A stretch of 64,000 bases of DNA, from contig CM024759.1 of the NCBI GenBank assembly GCA_014218235.1, forward strand, positions 78,823,079-78,887,078, given 5' to 3'. Origin of the DNA: Colocasia esculenta. Lineage: Eukaryota > Streptophyta > Magnoliopsida > Alismatales > Araceae. Shown here piece by piece: positions 32,413-44,798 of the stretch (within the stretch, counting starts at the first letter, position 1; each line of letters opens with the position of its first letter). Position numbers and translations under genes: made by a program. The notes under the pieces were generated by a model, which was not told the origin of the DNA, searched no databases, and saw only the letters and a program-made list of their open reading frames with translations.

Positions 32413-35400
32413 TATGATTAAGTTAGCACAATAATAAGAACAGCTCCAAATGCATCTCATATATGAGTTACTTTCCCAAGTCAATGTTATCTTAGCATGT
32501 TGGAGAGCTTCTCCTCTATAGTCTGCGTCACGTTCTCCTCTATAAGCATTCCCATCCATTCTCCACCTTTATTCGACTCTTCTTCAGTTTCCAATTCCTC
32601 TCTTGCCTCTTATTCTGGATCTTGGGAGGGGTTCCACCTCAGGACCCTTGGATGGGGGTGGGAGTGTGTGTGGGGTGGGGGGGGGGGAGGGTCCAAGGGG
32701 GAGAGAGAGAGAGTCATTGAAAATGATGGCGAGCCATAATTATGGATGCTAGCTGAATTTGGAGATCAGCTGCTGTCTGAAAGGGGAATTTTTTATCTGT
32801 GGTGATCAGATTAAAAGTACTCCTATCTGATGTGCCAACTAACTAGTGGAGCAGTAGAATATATCCATTTTTTGTTCTACCATGGCATATGGCTCTAGAT
32901 GTTTGTTGGAGTCTATCTTGGCCTTTTGGAGGCTATTATTGAGAAGTTGCTAATGAAGTTGGATAGGATGTGGCAATCTTATATCAGATAGGAAATATCT
33001 GTGGTTAATTTTGCATGCTATGTGGGCTATTTGGGTAGACATGGACTACAGTTTTTTCCTTTGGGAGAGACTCCAGTTAGATGGTGAGGATCATATCAAG
33101 TGGTTGTCGGTACTCTTTTGTGGGATTAGGAGTGTGTCTTCTCTTACTTCAATCGAGGGAGCTAAATTGTGTGGCTTATTGGCTCATCTTCTGTTAACTG
33201 CTAGGGGCTTGGGTGCTCACCCTGGACTCTGTGATGCGGAAGATTAATAGGAAGCTTCAGCGATTTCTGGTGGGTTTGACCAGGATCATCTCCAAATTGC
33301 TGCAACTCTCAGTAGGAAAGTGAGGACCATGGAATTCTGAAAATGGTTGATTGGTCCTTTTTGGTCCATTCTCCATAGTGGATTAATGAACCAACAAATG
33401 TTGGTGGATTCTACCTGCCAAAAAAGAATGTTGGTGGATTCTGTTGAAATGAGATAGAAAAGCTTAATGAAATTGTGTCATCGAAGAAGTTGTGTAAGGT
33501 ACATAATCTTGGTTCTGGGTTTCATATTGTCCCTTAACTCTGGAGTTTGGGTCTCTAACAAAGTGTTGAATAAGTTTGGTTTCATGCAATAATTATGTGA
33601 ACTATCCCTTAGCTTGGAGATGAATGGAATATGCTCTGGACTTGGAAATTATGAAATTTTTTGTTATTCATTGCATCCAAATTAGGCTTGTTCTCAAAAG
33701 TTCTTGGATGAGAGTTTCTACTGGACTGGAGTGGAGTGGACAGCAGGTGCAAAGTGCAAACTTGAAGAGAACCCCGCAGGGGCCATGGGCAGAAGTTGTC
33801 AAAGCTTGCAATGCCTGGGTGGGGAAGACAGCAAGTGAATTAATTACATGCTGCTTAATGAGACAAGGTATGTGGGTAACTAAAAACAGTGCCTCTAATG
33901 TTGAATCTTGACAGTAACAATTTTTGTCTGTCTTGGGTTGTGTTCACCTTATCCAGGAAGTCCAAATACCTAACGGAAAATCTAATTATATGCAGTTATA
34001 TTAGAGCAGTGACATGTTTGATTTTGTGTGGAGGGGATGGGGAAAAATGAAGAATGCTGATGCTTCTTTGACTTGGCCTGAACTAGGTCGGTGAGATGGT
34101 TTTTTCCCTAGACCAATTCTCTCTGAATCACGTGTTGTCTTGAAGAACGATGATGATGATAATACAACTGATGGCTGTAGTAGTTTGCCTGTCTTTTGCA
34201 GGAGAGGATGAAATGCAGCATGCTCAGTTTGTATAGTGATGCATTTATTGCTCGAGTATAGCCGATGCATGAGGATCCTTTGGCTGCTTTCTTCAATGTG
34301 AGCATATTCTGGAACGCAGGCTTGGTGAAAGTGCCCCCACATCCTTGTCTTCCAAAAGATTTTGGGTAGCAAAAGTGGGAAGTGTTAAAATATTTACACA
34401 TATGGGAGAGGTTTCTGTTTTGGGGAATATCTTGCTTCATATGTGTGAGATATCGGGTGGGCTTTCCTCGTGAATCTGGTTGTCATCAGGGATGGCTTGA
34501 TAACAATCATAACACTTTCTCCTTATGACACAGATCAGGATGCGCTCTCTGACAGGGGAAATGGGATACTGGGCTAGAAGCTGTTTTCTTATGCAGGCCT
34601 ATCTATACGTCGTCTATTTGATTTGGTTATCAAGCCCATGTTCCGTAACAACTAGTAAGTGCTGGAACAGATGCTGAAACTTACCCTTGTCAAAGCCATC
34701 TGAAAGTCACCTTTTGCCTTTGTTAGTTTTGTCTTGTCCTCATCTTTCAGGTATAGATTCTGGCTGCCAGAAGAGTTGATAGTTGGATGGTTTCCGTTGG
34801 GTTGTGATAATGGAAGATAGTCATCTGTTGCCTTGTGTTGTGGCACCTCGTTTAGTTGAGTATGATCATTCCTTTGATGACACTGGTATTTTGAGCTGTA
34901 TTTCATGGGGGATTGCAGACTCTTTGAACTTATGTGACCAGGTTACACACCAGTGGACTGGATGAACAATCTTCTCTGGAAGGGAATAGTGAAAATTTGT
35001 AAGCTTACTAAGTTGTGCTGCAAATTATTCTCATTACATATTCATGTTACGTCATAGTCATTAATGTGCGAGAATGATAATACTTCTGGGACAGGAAAGC
35101 TGTGGACTCGCTGAAACAAGGACACAACATGGTTATGGGGGTAGGCTGAAAAAAATCTAACGGAGGATGTTTGAGAGGGACGAGGTGTTGATCTCATTAA
35201 TATGATGATATGATTTTTGCTTTGGCAGAGAGTCATCCCTGGATGCTCGTGTTCTGGTTATATTCTTTCTTGTGGAAATTACGTATGCATCGTAATTTTT
35301 CCTGTCTTAATGACCCGTTCATCTTGTTGCTGCTGCTTTTGAAGTTTGCTGTTGAGCTTGCCCGGGGAAAAAAAGTTTGTACAAAGCACTGAGCGTGGGC

Positions 35401-36056
35401 ATTCAAAACTTCAAGGTCCTTTAAACAATCTTTTTCCTCTCGCCGCCAATGTTAGCATGATTTAATTCTTGTGGATTAAGCTTCCTTTTTAAGAAATTAG
35501 AGAACATGCAGATTTGCATATTTGTTACTTTGTTTTAAATTGTTAGATGTTAGCGGTACTTTTATCTGATAAACTTGGATCTGCTGCAGCTGTTTGTTTG
35601 TCAATGAATTATAGACATTCCTCTGATTAATAGAAGGGGTTGATACAGAGTCCGGTTTTGAACAATTGAATGTTTCATACACATGGAAAATTTACACATA
35701 TTTAAGCAAAATGTAAAATTACATTTCTTTTAAGAGCATAAAAGTGAAATACTAATCAAGTGGAATAAACTTCATACGGTCAACCGATTTGGATGCACAC
35801 ATGGCTGTCTCAGTTGCTTGTTATTTTATGCTGAAATTTCTTTGATCATTCTGACGAACTTTGCTTGTCCTTCATTAGTTCCACAAACCATGTTGAACCC
35901 ATCTTGGGTATTGGCAACTAAGGCCATTCCTTACTAGGCTTTTGACCATACTCTGATGCAGGCCTTCCACCTGTTCGACGATCATTCCATATCGCAGAAA
36001 CATTCTTCGTGATTAGCATCATCTTCTATCTCATGTTAAAAAGAAGTTTGGGTCTC
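32413..36056. other. Gene-poor region, nothing recognised
   Basis: About 3.6 kb with short frames only. A G-rich tract at 32652-32692 (runs of up to about 10 G) could form a G-quadruplex. Several ATG-led frames of 60-120 codons lack any family signature, and their composition matches the surrounding non-coding DNA. Confidence 0.5.
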
Positions 36057-36069
36057 CTCTTAGTGCATC

Positions 36070-36345
36070 GTTTTTTATGATGGGGAATGTTGCACAGTGA
36101 TATTCGGACTTATGTGGAGTTTGAGGGAGCTGGGTTCAAATCCTATGCCCTACTCATGCCATCTCTATTTTCCAATTGGGTCTACTTGGAGTTTGAGAGA
36201 TTTGGGTTCGAGTTTCATGTCTCACTCATGGCATCACTTTTTCTTAAGACTACCAAAACTCCAAAGCTCAACGCCCTTGAGAATTGAACCTGAGGCCTCC
36301 CAATCGTGAGACAAGATCTTTACTGGTTGACCTACTTGAAGTCCT
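36070..36345 (-). mobile_element. tRNA-derived SINE, minus orientation, 13-bp TSD
   Basis: A perfect 13-bp target duplication, ctcttagtgcatc, lies at 36057-36069 and 36346-36358. On the minus strand the element opens gaggacttcaagtaggtcaa, has an A-box-like aggtcaaccagtaaag, a B-box-like caggttcaattctc, and a short A-rich end (36070-36076). Its head resembles the SINEs at 15075 and 15479 (gaggacct...), so it is a related but distinct family. Two internal direct repeats (gtttgagggagctgggttc and gtttgagagatttgggttc) lie at about 36118 and 36191. Confidence 0.9.
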
Positions 36346-36358
36346 CTCTTAGTGCATC

Positions 36359-37470
36359 CTTGTCTTGAGTTTGGTATTATTTTCTAAGCAGTGTCGAACC
36401 TTGACGTATGTCTGGTTGTTAGTGAATATTTCAAGGAAGCTGGTCCTCTTCTCATCCATTGGATGGACTCCAAGACGGGATTTGGGTTCTCAAAGCCTAA
36501 CAATCTGGACCGTCTCCTGCCCTTGTTAAGTGGGCTTGGATTTCGAATTTGGCTATTTACTTCTTGGGTTATAGTTGGTAGACTTGGGCGACCAATTTGA
36601 GCCCTCTCTTAATGGGTTGGGCTTTGTCAAGCTTGGGGGGTCTGAAAATTTCAATAAACATGGGGTCCATTTTTAGGGCTTAGGCTTTGGCAGGGAGAAA
36701 TGGGCTTGGGGTGGGTCTTGGCCTAATATTTCATAGACTGTGCTGATGCCAAGTGTGACAAACCTTTGGGCTTCCACAATATCTGATACTTTTGAGGTGA
36801 GAATAGAAGCCCTTTATGCAGTTTTTTGTGTGTTTTTTGTCTTTTACTAAAAGCTCTAAATTACTCTTCCCTAGATAGCAACAATACCAAGGTTGCCAGA
36901 GAAAAATTTAATATTTATGTCCAAAGAGAAGGGGAAAAACGACTTCATAACCAAAAGTTCTGCCAAGCTGTCTTTATTGGGCTCAGGTTCACATTTGTTG
37001 GACCCTACTCGACGAGCTCAGCCCATGATCTCTAACCTTTCAACATAACCGGAAGAAATACAAACAACTTCAAACATGTATTAAGCCCAGCCTATGATTC
37101 ACCAGTTCATTAGCCCATAAATTTTATAAACGCTCTGCCAATACATAAATCATACCTTCCTGAGTTAGACACCAATTCTACAAACAAGAAAGAAGTGATG
37201 CACTGTTTTATTTTGTTTTTTGTTTTTTGTTTTTTGGAGGGGGGAGAGGGGGAGGTAACCAGGTGAAAGCTACAGAGGTAAAGAGTGAAAAAAAAGGAAA
37301 AAAACGAAAGGAAAGGACAAGTACGAAGAAGGGGGAGAATAAACAACGGGGACACTGTTGAAGAGATAGGGTGACCATCATTAAGGTAAGAGACTTCAGA
37401 CCTAACCAAACGATGATAACAAAAAAAGAGTGCAGATAGTTCTAACAGGTTGAAAGGTGATACTTCATAT
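36359..37470. other. Spacer before the nested insertion
   Basis: No gene is supported. A T-rich stretch with tttttgttttttg repeats lies at 37205-37235. The 17-mer tcagacctaaccaaacg at 37396-37412 recurs at 62080-62096, just beyond the nested insertion. Confidence 0.5.
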
Positions 37471-38330
37471 TGTGGAGGCGTTTCCCTACTCGGAAGTGGG
37501 CCTGACGGGCCTCCAGTGAGAATGAGAGAGAGAGGGAGAGAATTGTCGCCGGTGCAGACGGAAGCCTGCAAAACCCAGAACGTGTCAGGAGGACTCGGTT
37601 GAAAAATCGAGAGAACCCTCCGATACCTAAGTCAGGACAGACTACGAGAGAGGCAGGAATGGAAGGTTCTGTGAGTTCGCGCGTGAGCAAGTGTGTGTGA
37701 GAGATGTCTCGTACCTTTGCATGAAGGTTATCTGTTTCTCATATAGGCGAGGGACACGAAGGGTCCGGACACGTCCTTCCTCAATGATGATTGAAGAGGC
37801 TTGTTGGTTGAGATTCCCAGAGTGAAGGCTGTTCGTTGAGACGCCTGTTGAGATTCTACACCTTTAATGCCCCAGCTCGTGGGGTGGTGTGCTGGACCGT
37901 TGTATTGATTGCTATGGTAGGTGAAGGGTCGCTTAGAGCCACGGGCCATGGAGGTGCCGCGCAGAGGCCATCGGGCCTACTCGGCGCTTGGTCGGGTTGT
38001 TCGGTATTCGACACGGCTATTCTCTGCCTGGTCGCTGGGAGTAGCTTGTTTGGTGCTCGACACAGCTACGCGGTGTCCGGTGCTCGGACACCATGGCCGT
38101 GGAGGGTTCGAACAAGAGTTGTCTGGTATGCTCGACAGAGTGTGTCTTGCTCGAGCAGCCTACGCGGTGTCCGGAGACCACCTTCGGGACCCTTAGGCAT
38201 TTTGACGGCTAAAGCGTGTTCGGAAGCCTGTGGCTGAATCTGAGGACACGTGGCTCGATGGCCATAGCCTTTCTGCCTGGCTAGGTCATGATGGGCCTAC
38301 GGGCCTAGGAGGCTAGAAATAGCCTCCCCA
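37471..38330 (-). mobile_element. 3' LTR of Gypsy C, 860 bp
   Basis: Starts tgtggagg; the right edge is cctcccca, where the partner LTR has cctccaca. Same length and collinear with 61161-62020, with scattered substitutions. Differences between the two LTRs date the insertion and appear more numerous than those between the Gypsy B LTRs, in line with the nesting order. Confidence 0.95.
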
Positions 38331-38352
38331 CTTGCCCCCCACCCTCTCAAGT
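38331..38352 (-). other. Polypurine tract of Gypsy C
   Basis: The minus strand reads gagagggtggggggcaag immediately upstream of the 3' LTR. This is the position and composition expected of the plus-strand primer for reverse transcription. Confidence 0.8.
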
Positions 38353-38740
38353 CTGCTCGGATGCAGTCATGAGCACTTGAGAGGGGAGATGTCTGCTCGG
38401 TGTCGTCCTCACATTAAATGCGATGCTGACCGTGGCCGTGCGTATGAACCTTGGCGATGCTGTTGGAGAACTCTTCGGGGTTGTCGTTACATGATGGCGG
38501 AGGAGACGTGTCGTGATCTGGATCCGGAACAACTCGTTTGAACAAGCCGTTGGGAGCGGACGAACCGCCAATTCTTCCCTTCGAATTTCGCGCCTCTCTT
38601 TCCTTATAAGGAAGAGGAGAGGGGAAGGGAGTGCTCTGCGCTTTCCTTCTTCAGAAAAGCACTTTCCTGTTTCTTACCGTCGACGCCTTCCTCCTGTGTC
38701 ATCTCCACGCCTCCGTCTTCCCCACCGTTCGTGAGCAGCG

Positions 38741-41095
38741 ATGTCGCAACTAGAGGGCAAGATAGTTGCCGTGGTCGGAGCGAGCGGAGCAGCGCCGGCG
38801 ACAACGAAAGGGCCAAAGTATCGGTACTTCAAAGGCCTTCAGGAACGCTACCGTATCGGTGAGGAGTACGACATCATCATGGCTCGCGAAGACCAGTCAT
38901 ACCTACTTGACAAGCCAGGCTGCTTCGCACTTTCTCTGGACATCCTGGAGGCAGGATTCCGGCTGCCGTTGCCAGAGGTGGCGAGGAGCCCGCTAAGCAC
39001 TTGGAAGATAGTGCCTATTCAGCTGATGCCCAACTCGTGGAGGACAATTTGCGTCTTCTGCATTATATGCGAGATGTGGGGAGTTCGAGCCTCAGCGGAC
39101 ATCTTCCGGGGTCACTTCAGCCTCGCATCCTCGCCTCAGTCTGGTAATGGCTTGATGTACACCAAGCACCAGCTGAATAGGATGCGAATCCACTTTTCTG
39201 ACATGTTCTAGAACAATAAGGGCTGGATGAGTCGCGTTTTCTTCGTCGGCCGATGACAAGGGGCTGGAGCACCAGAGTGGGGGTTCCCTACTCGGATCCA
39301 CGATCCCTTGAAGAAGGACGTCATTCAAGAGGCGGCGAAGGCCTCGGAAAGTGTGAACACGGTGCTCATGGAGCACGCCGAAGATTACTTGATGGAGTTC
39401 CAGCTCGTCAAGTACGGGCTCAGTTGAGCATGGGGTGAGTACCCGACTTCGCTTTTGGCCTTTGATTTGTTGAGGGGATGCCTTCTGACTCTTCCTCTTT
39501 CTTGCGCAGATGCTACTGAGCTGGCTGTCGACTGGGACCAGGAGGACATGGCCCTATACGCCGAGCAGATCACCGTTAATTCGTATTTGACCTATTTGGG
39601 CGAGGGAGCGCCCCCGACCGCAGCCGGAGTAGGCTGATCTTCTGCCAGCGGGCGACCTGCCGAGCAGCGATCTCTGAAGATCAGTCTTCGGAAGGAGCTT
39701 GCTGCTCCGAAGGCAGCGAGCGTCGCGCAGTAGGAGGCCGAGGAAGAGGAAGACACTGCCCTCCAGCTTCAACTCTGCAAGAAGAGGAAGTTGGTGAAGG
39801 TGTCCGAACAAGAGAGGCTGAGGGCCTCAGCTGTGACGGAGCCCCTGACAATCAAGGGGATGTCTCAGAGCTGGGCCTTGGCGGCGAGGACGTGGTCGTG
39901 GTGGACGACCATTCTGACGAGGACTCCTTCGGGGAGCTCGTTGGGGCACTGGAGCCTTTGGTCCCTGCCATTGGTTCTTAGGAGGGAGTGCCCGAGGAGA
40001 GGGCACCGGCGGCGATGGAGGGAGAATTGAGCACTGTGGCAACAACGGCAGGACCCACGGCCGAGCAGATGCCTACCTCCATTCCAATTTCTGGGATGGC
40101 CACAACAATGGGGCGGTCAGAGGCACGCGCGTCCGTGATCGTCTTCGAACAGTCGGCGGACTGTGGCGAGGCGGGGACATCTCGAGGGGCGTCCGCAAGC
40201 GAGGCCGAAGACCCGGAGGCGGCAAGTGCGAGCGCAGCCACCGAGCGAGTGGTCGAAGAGTCCGTCCTCGCCACTGAGCAGACTGTTGGTGCGGTCGAGG
40301 CCAGCATGGGATCCGAAGAAGACCGCGCACCCCTGTCAAGGGTGCTCGCGGTGAGGACTCCAGCTCTACCCACGGAGGCCGGTCTGGAGGCGGCATTGGA
40401 CCACTTCCGAGCGGGTCCCTCGACCCAAGCCCTACCACCCCCCACCGCAGCTGGAGGTGATCTGTCACTGCATGAGGGGGAGCTCGGAGGAGCTGGAGGC
40501 CAACGAGGAAAAGGATGTAAGGCCTTCCTCTGAAGGGAGCACTGGCGACGACGTCGACCCTGAAGAACTCGCACGCGGCATAATGCGGTCGGTCGATGTG
40601 CTCCGCAAATTGGCCATCCAGGCGCAGATGCAGCAGGTTATCTGGGATGCCAAGGTCACGACGTCTGCCGAGCTGGAGGAGCAGAGTCGACGCCGGGCAG
40701 CCGAGCAGCAGAAGAAGATCGACAACCTTTGTGCTGTGTTGAAGGCTTCGGAGCTGAAGCTCTCCGTCGCTGAGGCCGAGAAGAACACTGTTACCGCCGT
40801 GTTTCATGAGGCCGAGGCTTGTGGTGTGGCAGCGTACAAGTTCGGTCCAGAATTCCAAAAGGATCGGGAACACTATGGGGCTGCCTGCTATGAGGTCGGC
40901 CTTGAGGTCGGTGATCGGCGTGGGCGTCTTCAAGCGTCGGTGGAATACGCCTAGGAGGCTTTTGACGCTACCCTTTGGGAGTGTCGTAGGCGAACCTGGG
41001 ATCCTCGTCTTGACAGGATCCGCTTCGTCAGCTTCCAGGCAGGGCGGATGTCCCTCGACACCGAGGACGCAGGCCCCTCCGACCAGGCTACTTAG
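38741..41095 (+). pseudogene. Antisense additional ORF (aORF) of a Tat element, putative gypsy-type transposase_28 family
   Basis: Lies between integrase and the 3' LTR of Gypsy C on the opposite strand, a known arrangement in Tat elements such as Grande. From MSQLEGKIVAVVGAS the protein has PGCFALSLDILEAGFRLPLP, then IQLMPNSWRTICVFCIICEM, the core of the plant 'putative gypsy type transposon' domain. A probable intron (gtgagt ... ttgcgcag, 39435-39509) separates this from a Glu/Ala-rich part with a coiled coil (40640-40800; AELEEQSRRRAAEQQKKIDN). In-frame stops at 39209 and 39254 and later frame changes show decay; a plausible natural terminator is at 41093-41095. The function of this family is unknown. 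Confidence 0.8.
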
Positions 41096-41234
41096 GTCTT
41101 TCTGTATTTCGCTCTTTTTTTTTTTGTAGCTGGTCTTGGTAGCCATGTACATTCTCCGATGAAATGAAATGCTCTTTTTTTCTCTTTTTCCTTGTCGTGT
41201 TTTGTTTGAATCAGAATTCGTCGGTCTAGAGGTT

Positions 41235-41455
41235 TGTGGGTACCGCACAGGTGTTCCGAGCTGAAGAGCTCTTGGCCAGGGGTTGTACTGAACACCTCCG
41301 TCTTAGGACTTAGGTACCACGCAAGCCTTGCGAGCTAAAGAGCTCTTGGCTAGGGGTTGTACTGAACACCCTTGTGTTTTAGGACAGATACCGCGTAAGC
41401 CTTCTGAGCTGAAGAGCTCTTGGCTAAGGGTTGTATCGAATGCCCTTTGCACAAA
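41235..41455. repeat. Three tandem units of ~75 bp near the 3' end of Gypsy C pol
   Basis: Each unit contains gagct.aagagctcttggc followed by ggttgta (near 41260, 41332 and 41411) and a flanking taccgc/taccac. The gagct...agctc core is itself an inverted repeat able to form a small hairpin. It lies between the aORF and the integrase end. Confidence 0.85.
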
Positions 41456-41519
41456 CCGATAGAACAGGAAAAAGAGATGTAGGATTCCGAACAGAAGGGC
41501 CATTATAAATAATAGGCCT

Positions 41520-42548
41520 TTAAATTGGATACATGTCAGGTTCTCGGTATGGTTTCGCCGCTAAGGGTAGACAGCTTATATGAACCTTTGCCAAGAACCT
41601 GGATGACCTTGTAAGGTCCTTCCCATTTCGGGGCGAGTTTGCCTGTTGCTCTTCGAGGGTCCGAAGCAGAGCAACAACGAAGAACAAGGCCTCCTTCGAA
41701 GAAGCGCCGCTCACAGACTCTGGACTTGTAGTACTGCGCGAGCCGTTGCTGATAGGCTGATGCTGGCGTCGCTCTGGCGTTCGCCGAGCATGTCCAGGTT
41801 CTCCGTTAGCGCACGGTTGTTGGCTTCTTCGTCGAAGTGGGTTGTTCGGATTGTAAGGAGAGCAAGTTCCAGAGGTACAGAGGTACAACGGCTTCTGTGC
41901 CGTGGGCCAAGTGGAAGGGTGTCTCTCCGGTGGCCACCCAAGCAGTTGTTCAGCACCATAGCACGTTGGGAAGCTCCTCGATCCACGATACTCTGGCCGC
42001 CTCCACTCTTATGCATATCCCATGTAGTAGTGTTCGATTGGCGTTTTCGACCAGACCGTTAGCCTGGGGATGTGCAACCGAAGTGAAGTGGTTGTAGATG
42101 CCGAGCACCGAGCACTTCTGTTTGAAGAAGGTGTTGTCGAACTGCTTCCCATTGTCGGAGGTGATCACCTTTGGGACACCAAACCGGTAGAGGACGCTTT
42201 TCCAAACGAACTTCCATGCTGCCTGGTCGGTGATGGTGGCTACAAGTTCGGCCTCGATCCACTTGGTGAAGTAGTCGATGGTGACAAGTAGGAACTTCTT
42301 CCGTCCTTGAGCTTCTGGGAACGGTCCCATGATGTCGATCCCCCACCGAGCAAAAGAGCGCGGCTCGAAGAGAGTGTGCAGCTGCTCGGCAGGCTGGCGG
42401 ATGAGCTGCCCGAACTTTTGGCACTCTGGGCACTTCTTCGCGTAGGACATGCAATCTTTTTGCAAAGAAGGCCACCATAACCTGCTCGGAGGATGCTGCG
42501 CGCCAAAGTTCTTCCGCCAAGGTGGCTCCCGCACATACCCTCGTGCAC
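41520..42548 (-). pseudogene. Gypsy C integrase
   Basis: On the minus strand a zinc-finger remnant (YAKKCPECQKFGQLIRQPAE) precedes the catalytic core: WGIDIMGPFPEAQGRKKFLL with the first Asp, then VITSDNGKQFDNTFFKQKC with the second, then HPQANGLVENANRTLL with the Glu. The C-terminal part down to 41520 is broken into several frames. Nothing resembling a chromodomain follows, which agrees with a non-chromovirus Tat element. Confidence 0.9.
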
Positions 42549-42939
42549 CTCCTCGATAGCTAGTGCCGCCTCGGAAGGACTAAGGCATCGTAAGAGGGGT
42601 CTTGAGAGGGAACGTCAGTATAACTGGCCTTTGACGATGATGAATTTTTGGCAGTGCAGCCTAATTTCACGGGCTTCAGCTTGTTCGAGAGGGAGTTCTC
42701 CTTGAAGTAGATAGGCCAAGAGTGGATCCTTCCAGCTCGAAGCTGGTTGGTCGGTCTTGATGGCCGCTACATCTACCTCGGTGCTCGTCGAGGCGAGCTC
42801 TTCGATGAACACGGAGCGAGAAGGGGGTGATGTCGCCTGAAGACGCTACTCTGGCGAGTGCATCAGCTTGCACGTTTTGCTCTCGTAGAACATGCACAAC
42901 TTCGAAGTAGAGGAGGCCCTCTGCCTAGCGCTTGACTTG

Positions 42940-43715
42940 TTAAAGGTACTGCGCCATGCGGGGTTCCCTTGCTTCGAACTGTCCGTTGACTTGGCTGGCG
43001 ACCAGTTGGGAGTCGCTGAAGGCCCGTAGCCGGAGCGCTTCGAGGTGCCTTGCCATCATGATTTCGGACATAAGTGCTTTGTACTCGGCTGCATTATTGG
43101 AGGCGGCGAAGCGAAACCTAAGTGCGTACTGGAATTCCAAACCCTTTGGGGAGGTAAGGACCAGCCCTGCGCCGCTTCCGGTGACGCAAGAGGACCCATT
43201 GACGTAGAGCTCCCATAGAGGCTCGTCTGCCAATGGGGGGTTCTTCTCGGTCGGAAGGGTGCATTCCGCCATGAAGTCCACTAGCACCTGCGCCTTAATA
43301 GCCGTTCTTGGTCAGTAGCTGATGTCAAACTCCCCGAGCTCGTTGGCCCACTTGATGAGCCTCCGGAAGCCTCTGGGCACTGCAGAATAAGCTTCAGCGG
43401 CTGGTCAGTTAGTACCATGATCGGATGGGCCTGGAAATACGACCTGAGTTTCCACACAGCCATGACGAGCGCCAGAGCAAGCTTCTCTGCTCGAGGATAT
43501 CTTCTTTCAGCATCTTGGAGTACCCTACTTACATAATACGTAGGGTGTTGTACTGTTGCCTCTTCTCGGATCAATACCGTGCTGATGGAGTGTTCGGTGA
43601 TAGAGAGGTACACGAATAGTTGTTCTCCGAGCACCGACTTTGAGAGAATCGATGGGGCAGCAAGGTACGCCTTTAGCTCGGTGAAGGCTGCTTCGCAGTC
43701 CTCGGTCCACCGCAC
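42940..43715 (-). pseudogene. Gypsy C dual RNase H domains
   Basis: The first RNase H (43281-43715) has CEAAFTELKAYLAAPSIL, then PTYYVSRVLQDAERRYPRAE. The second, archaeal-like RNase H (42940-43287) has LWELYVNGSSCVTGSGAGLV, then ASNNAAEYKALMSEI and FSDSQLVASQVNG. Two RNase H domains in tandem characterise Tat/Athila-type elements. In the second domain the first catalytic Asp of the usual YVDGSS motif is Asn (about 43206), so that site is probably dead. A connecting segment to integrase (42549-42939) is split over frames. Confidence 0.9.
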
Positions 43716-44768
43716 TTGCCCCCTTGCGGTGAGGCACCTTTGGGGACACGCAACAACTTGAAGAAATTAAAACTCCTCTCAGCTGCTCGGGACATGAAGC
43801 GATTTAAGGCCGCGAGACGTCCGGTGAGCCGTTGGACGTCGCATAGAGTCTTCGGACTGCTCATCTCCAGAATAGCTTGGATATTCTCGAGGTTGGCCTC
43901 TATTCCTCGGTTGGACACGAGGAAGCTGAGGAACTTCCCAAAGCGTACTCCGAAAGCGCACTTGGTCTGATTGAGCTTCATGTTGAACCTTCGCAAGGTA
44001 GCGAAGGTTTCCTCCACGTCGGCGATGTGGTCGGCGCTTGGGCGCGTCTTGACCAGTATGTCGTCGACGTAGACTTCCATGTTGCGCCCGATTTGCTGCT
44101 CGAACATCTTGTTGACCAGTCGCGCCTGCGTTCTTCATACCGAACGACATTCTGGTGAAGTAGTAGAGGCCGAGGTCAGTTACGAACGTTGTGGCGTCTT
44201 GGTCCGGGGGATGCATACTGATTTGGTGGTAACCAGAATATGCGTCTAAGAAGCTGAGAAGCTCGTGCCCAGAGGTGGTGTCCACCAGTTGGTCGATGTG
44301 CGGTAGAGGGAAATTATCCTTGGGCGTCGCTTTGTTGAGGTCTTTGTAGTTCACGCATATGCGCCATTTGCCACTAGCTTTGCATACGAGGACCACGTTG
44401 GAAATCCATCTGGGGTATTGGGCTTCTCGGAGAAGCCTGACTGCTCGGCTTTTGACGATGTGATCATAGATCACGGTCTGCCATTCTCGGTTGATCGGTC
44501 GCCTCCTCTGCTGGATAGGTGGTACCCTTTGATCTAGATTAAGGTGGTGAGTCGTCACCTCTGGAGGGATACCGGGCAGCTCGTCGTCCGACCACACGAG
44601 CACGTCTAGATTGGTTAGCAAGAAAGCCCTGTAGCGTTGCTGCTCGGCTTCTAGTAGCAATGCGCCAATGTAGAGGACGTGGTCGGGGTTGTCATCCACC
44701 CGTACAGATAGTAGGTCTTCGGCGGGAGTTCCTCGGATGGTGAAGGGCTCGCTGGTTGGAGTAGGCAA
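43673..44768 (-). pseudogene. Gypsy C reverse transcriptase
   Basis: From 44768 the minus strand encodes the fingers and palm: EAQYPRWISNVVLVCKASGK, then YKDLNKATPKDNFPLPHIDQ, then DAYSGYHQISMHPPDQDAT. A frameshift near 44110-44140 moves the reading to another frame, which holds the catalytic MEVYVDDILVKT box and the thumb (KCAFGVRFGKFLSFLVS). All RT motifs are present but not in one frame. Confidence 0.92.
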
Positions 44769-44798
44769 GACCTCTGGGTCTGCGGCGAGCTGTTTGTC

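Noticed and set aside
40073..41248. 391-codon minus-strand frame opposite the antisense ORF of Gypsy C
   Set aside because: Arg/Pro/Leu-rich mirror of a GC-rich coding region; no gag or pol motifs, while the plus strand shows the known aORF domain.
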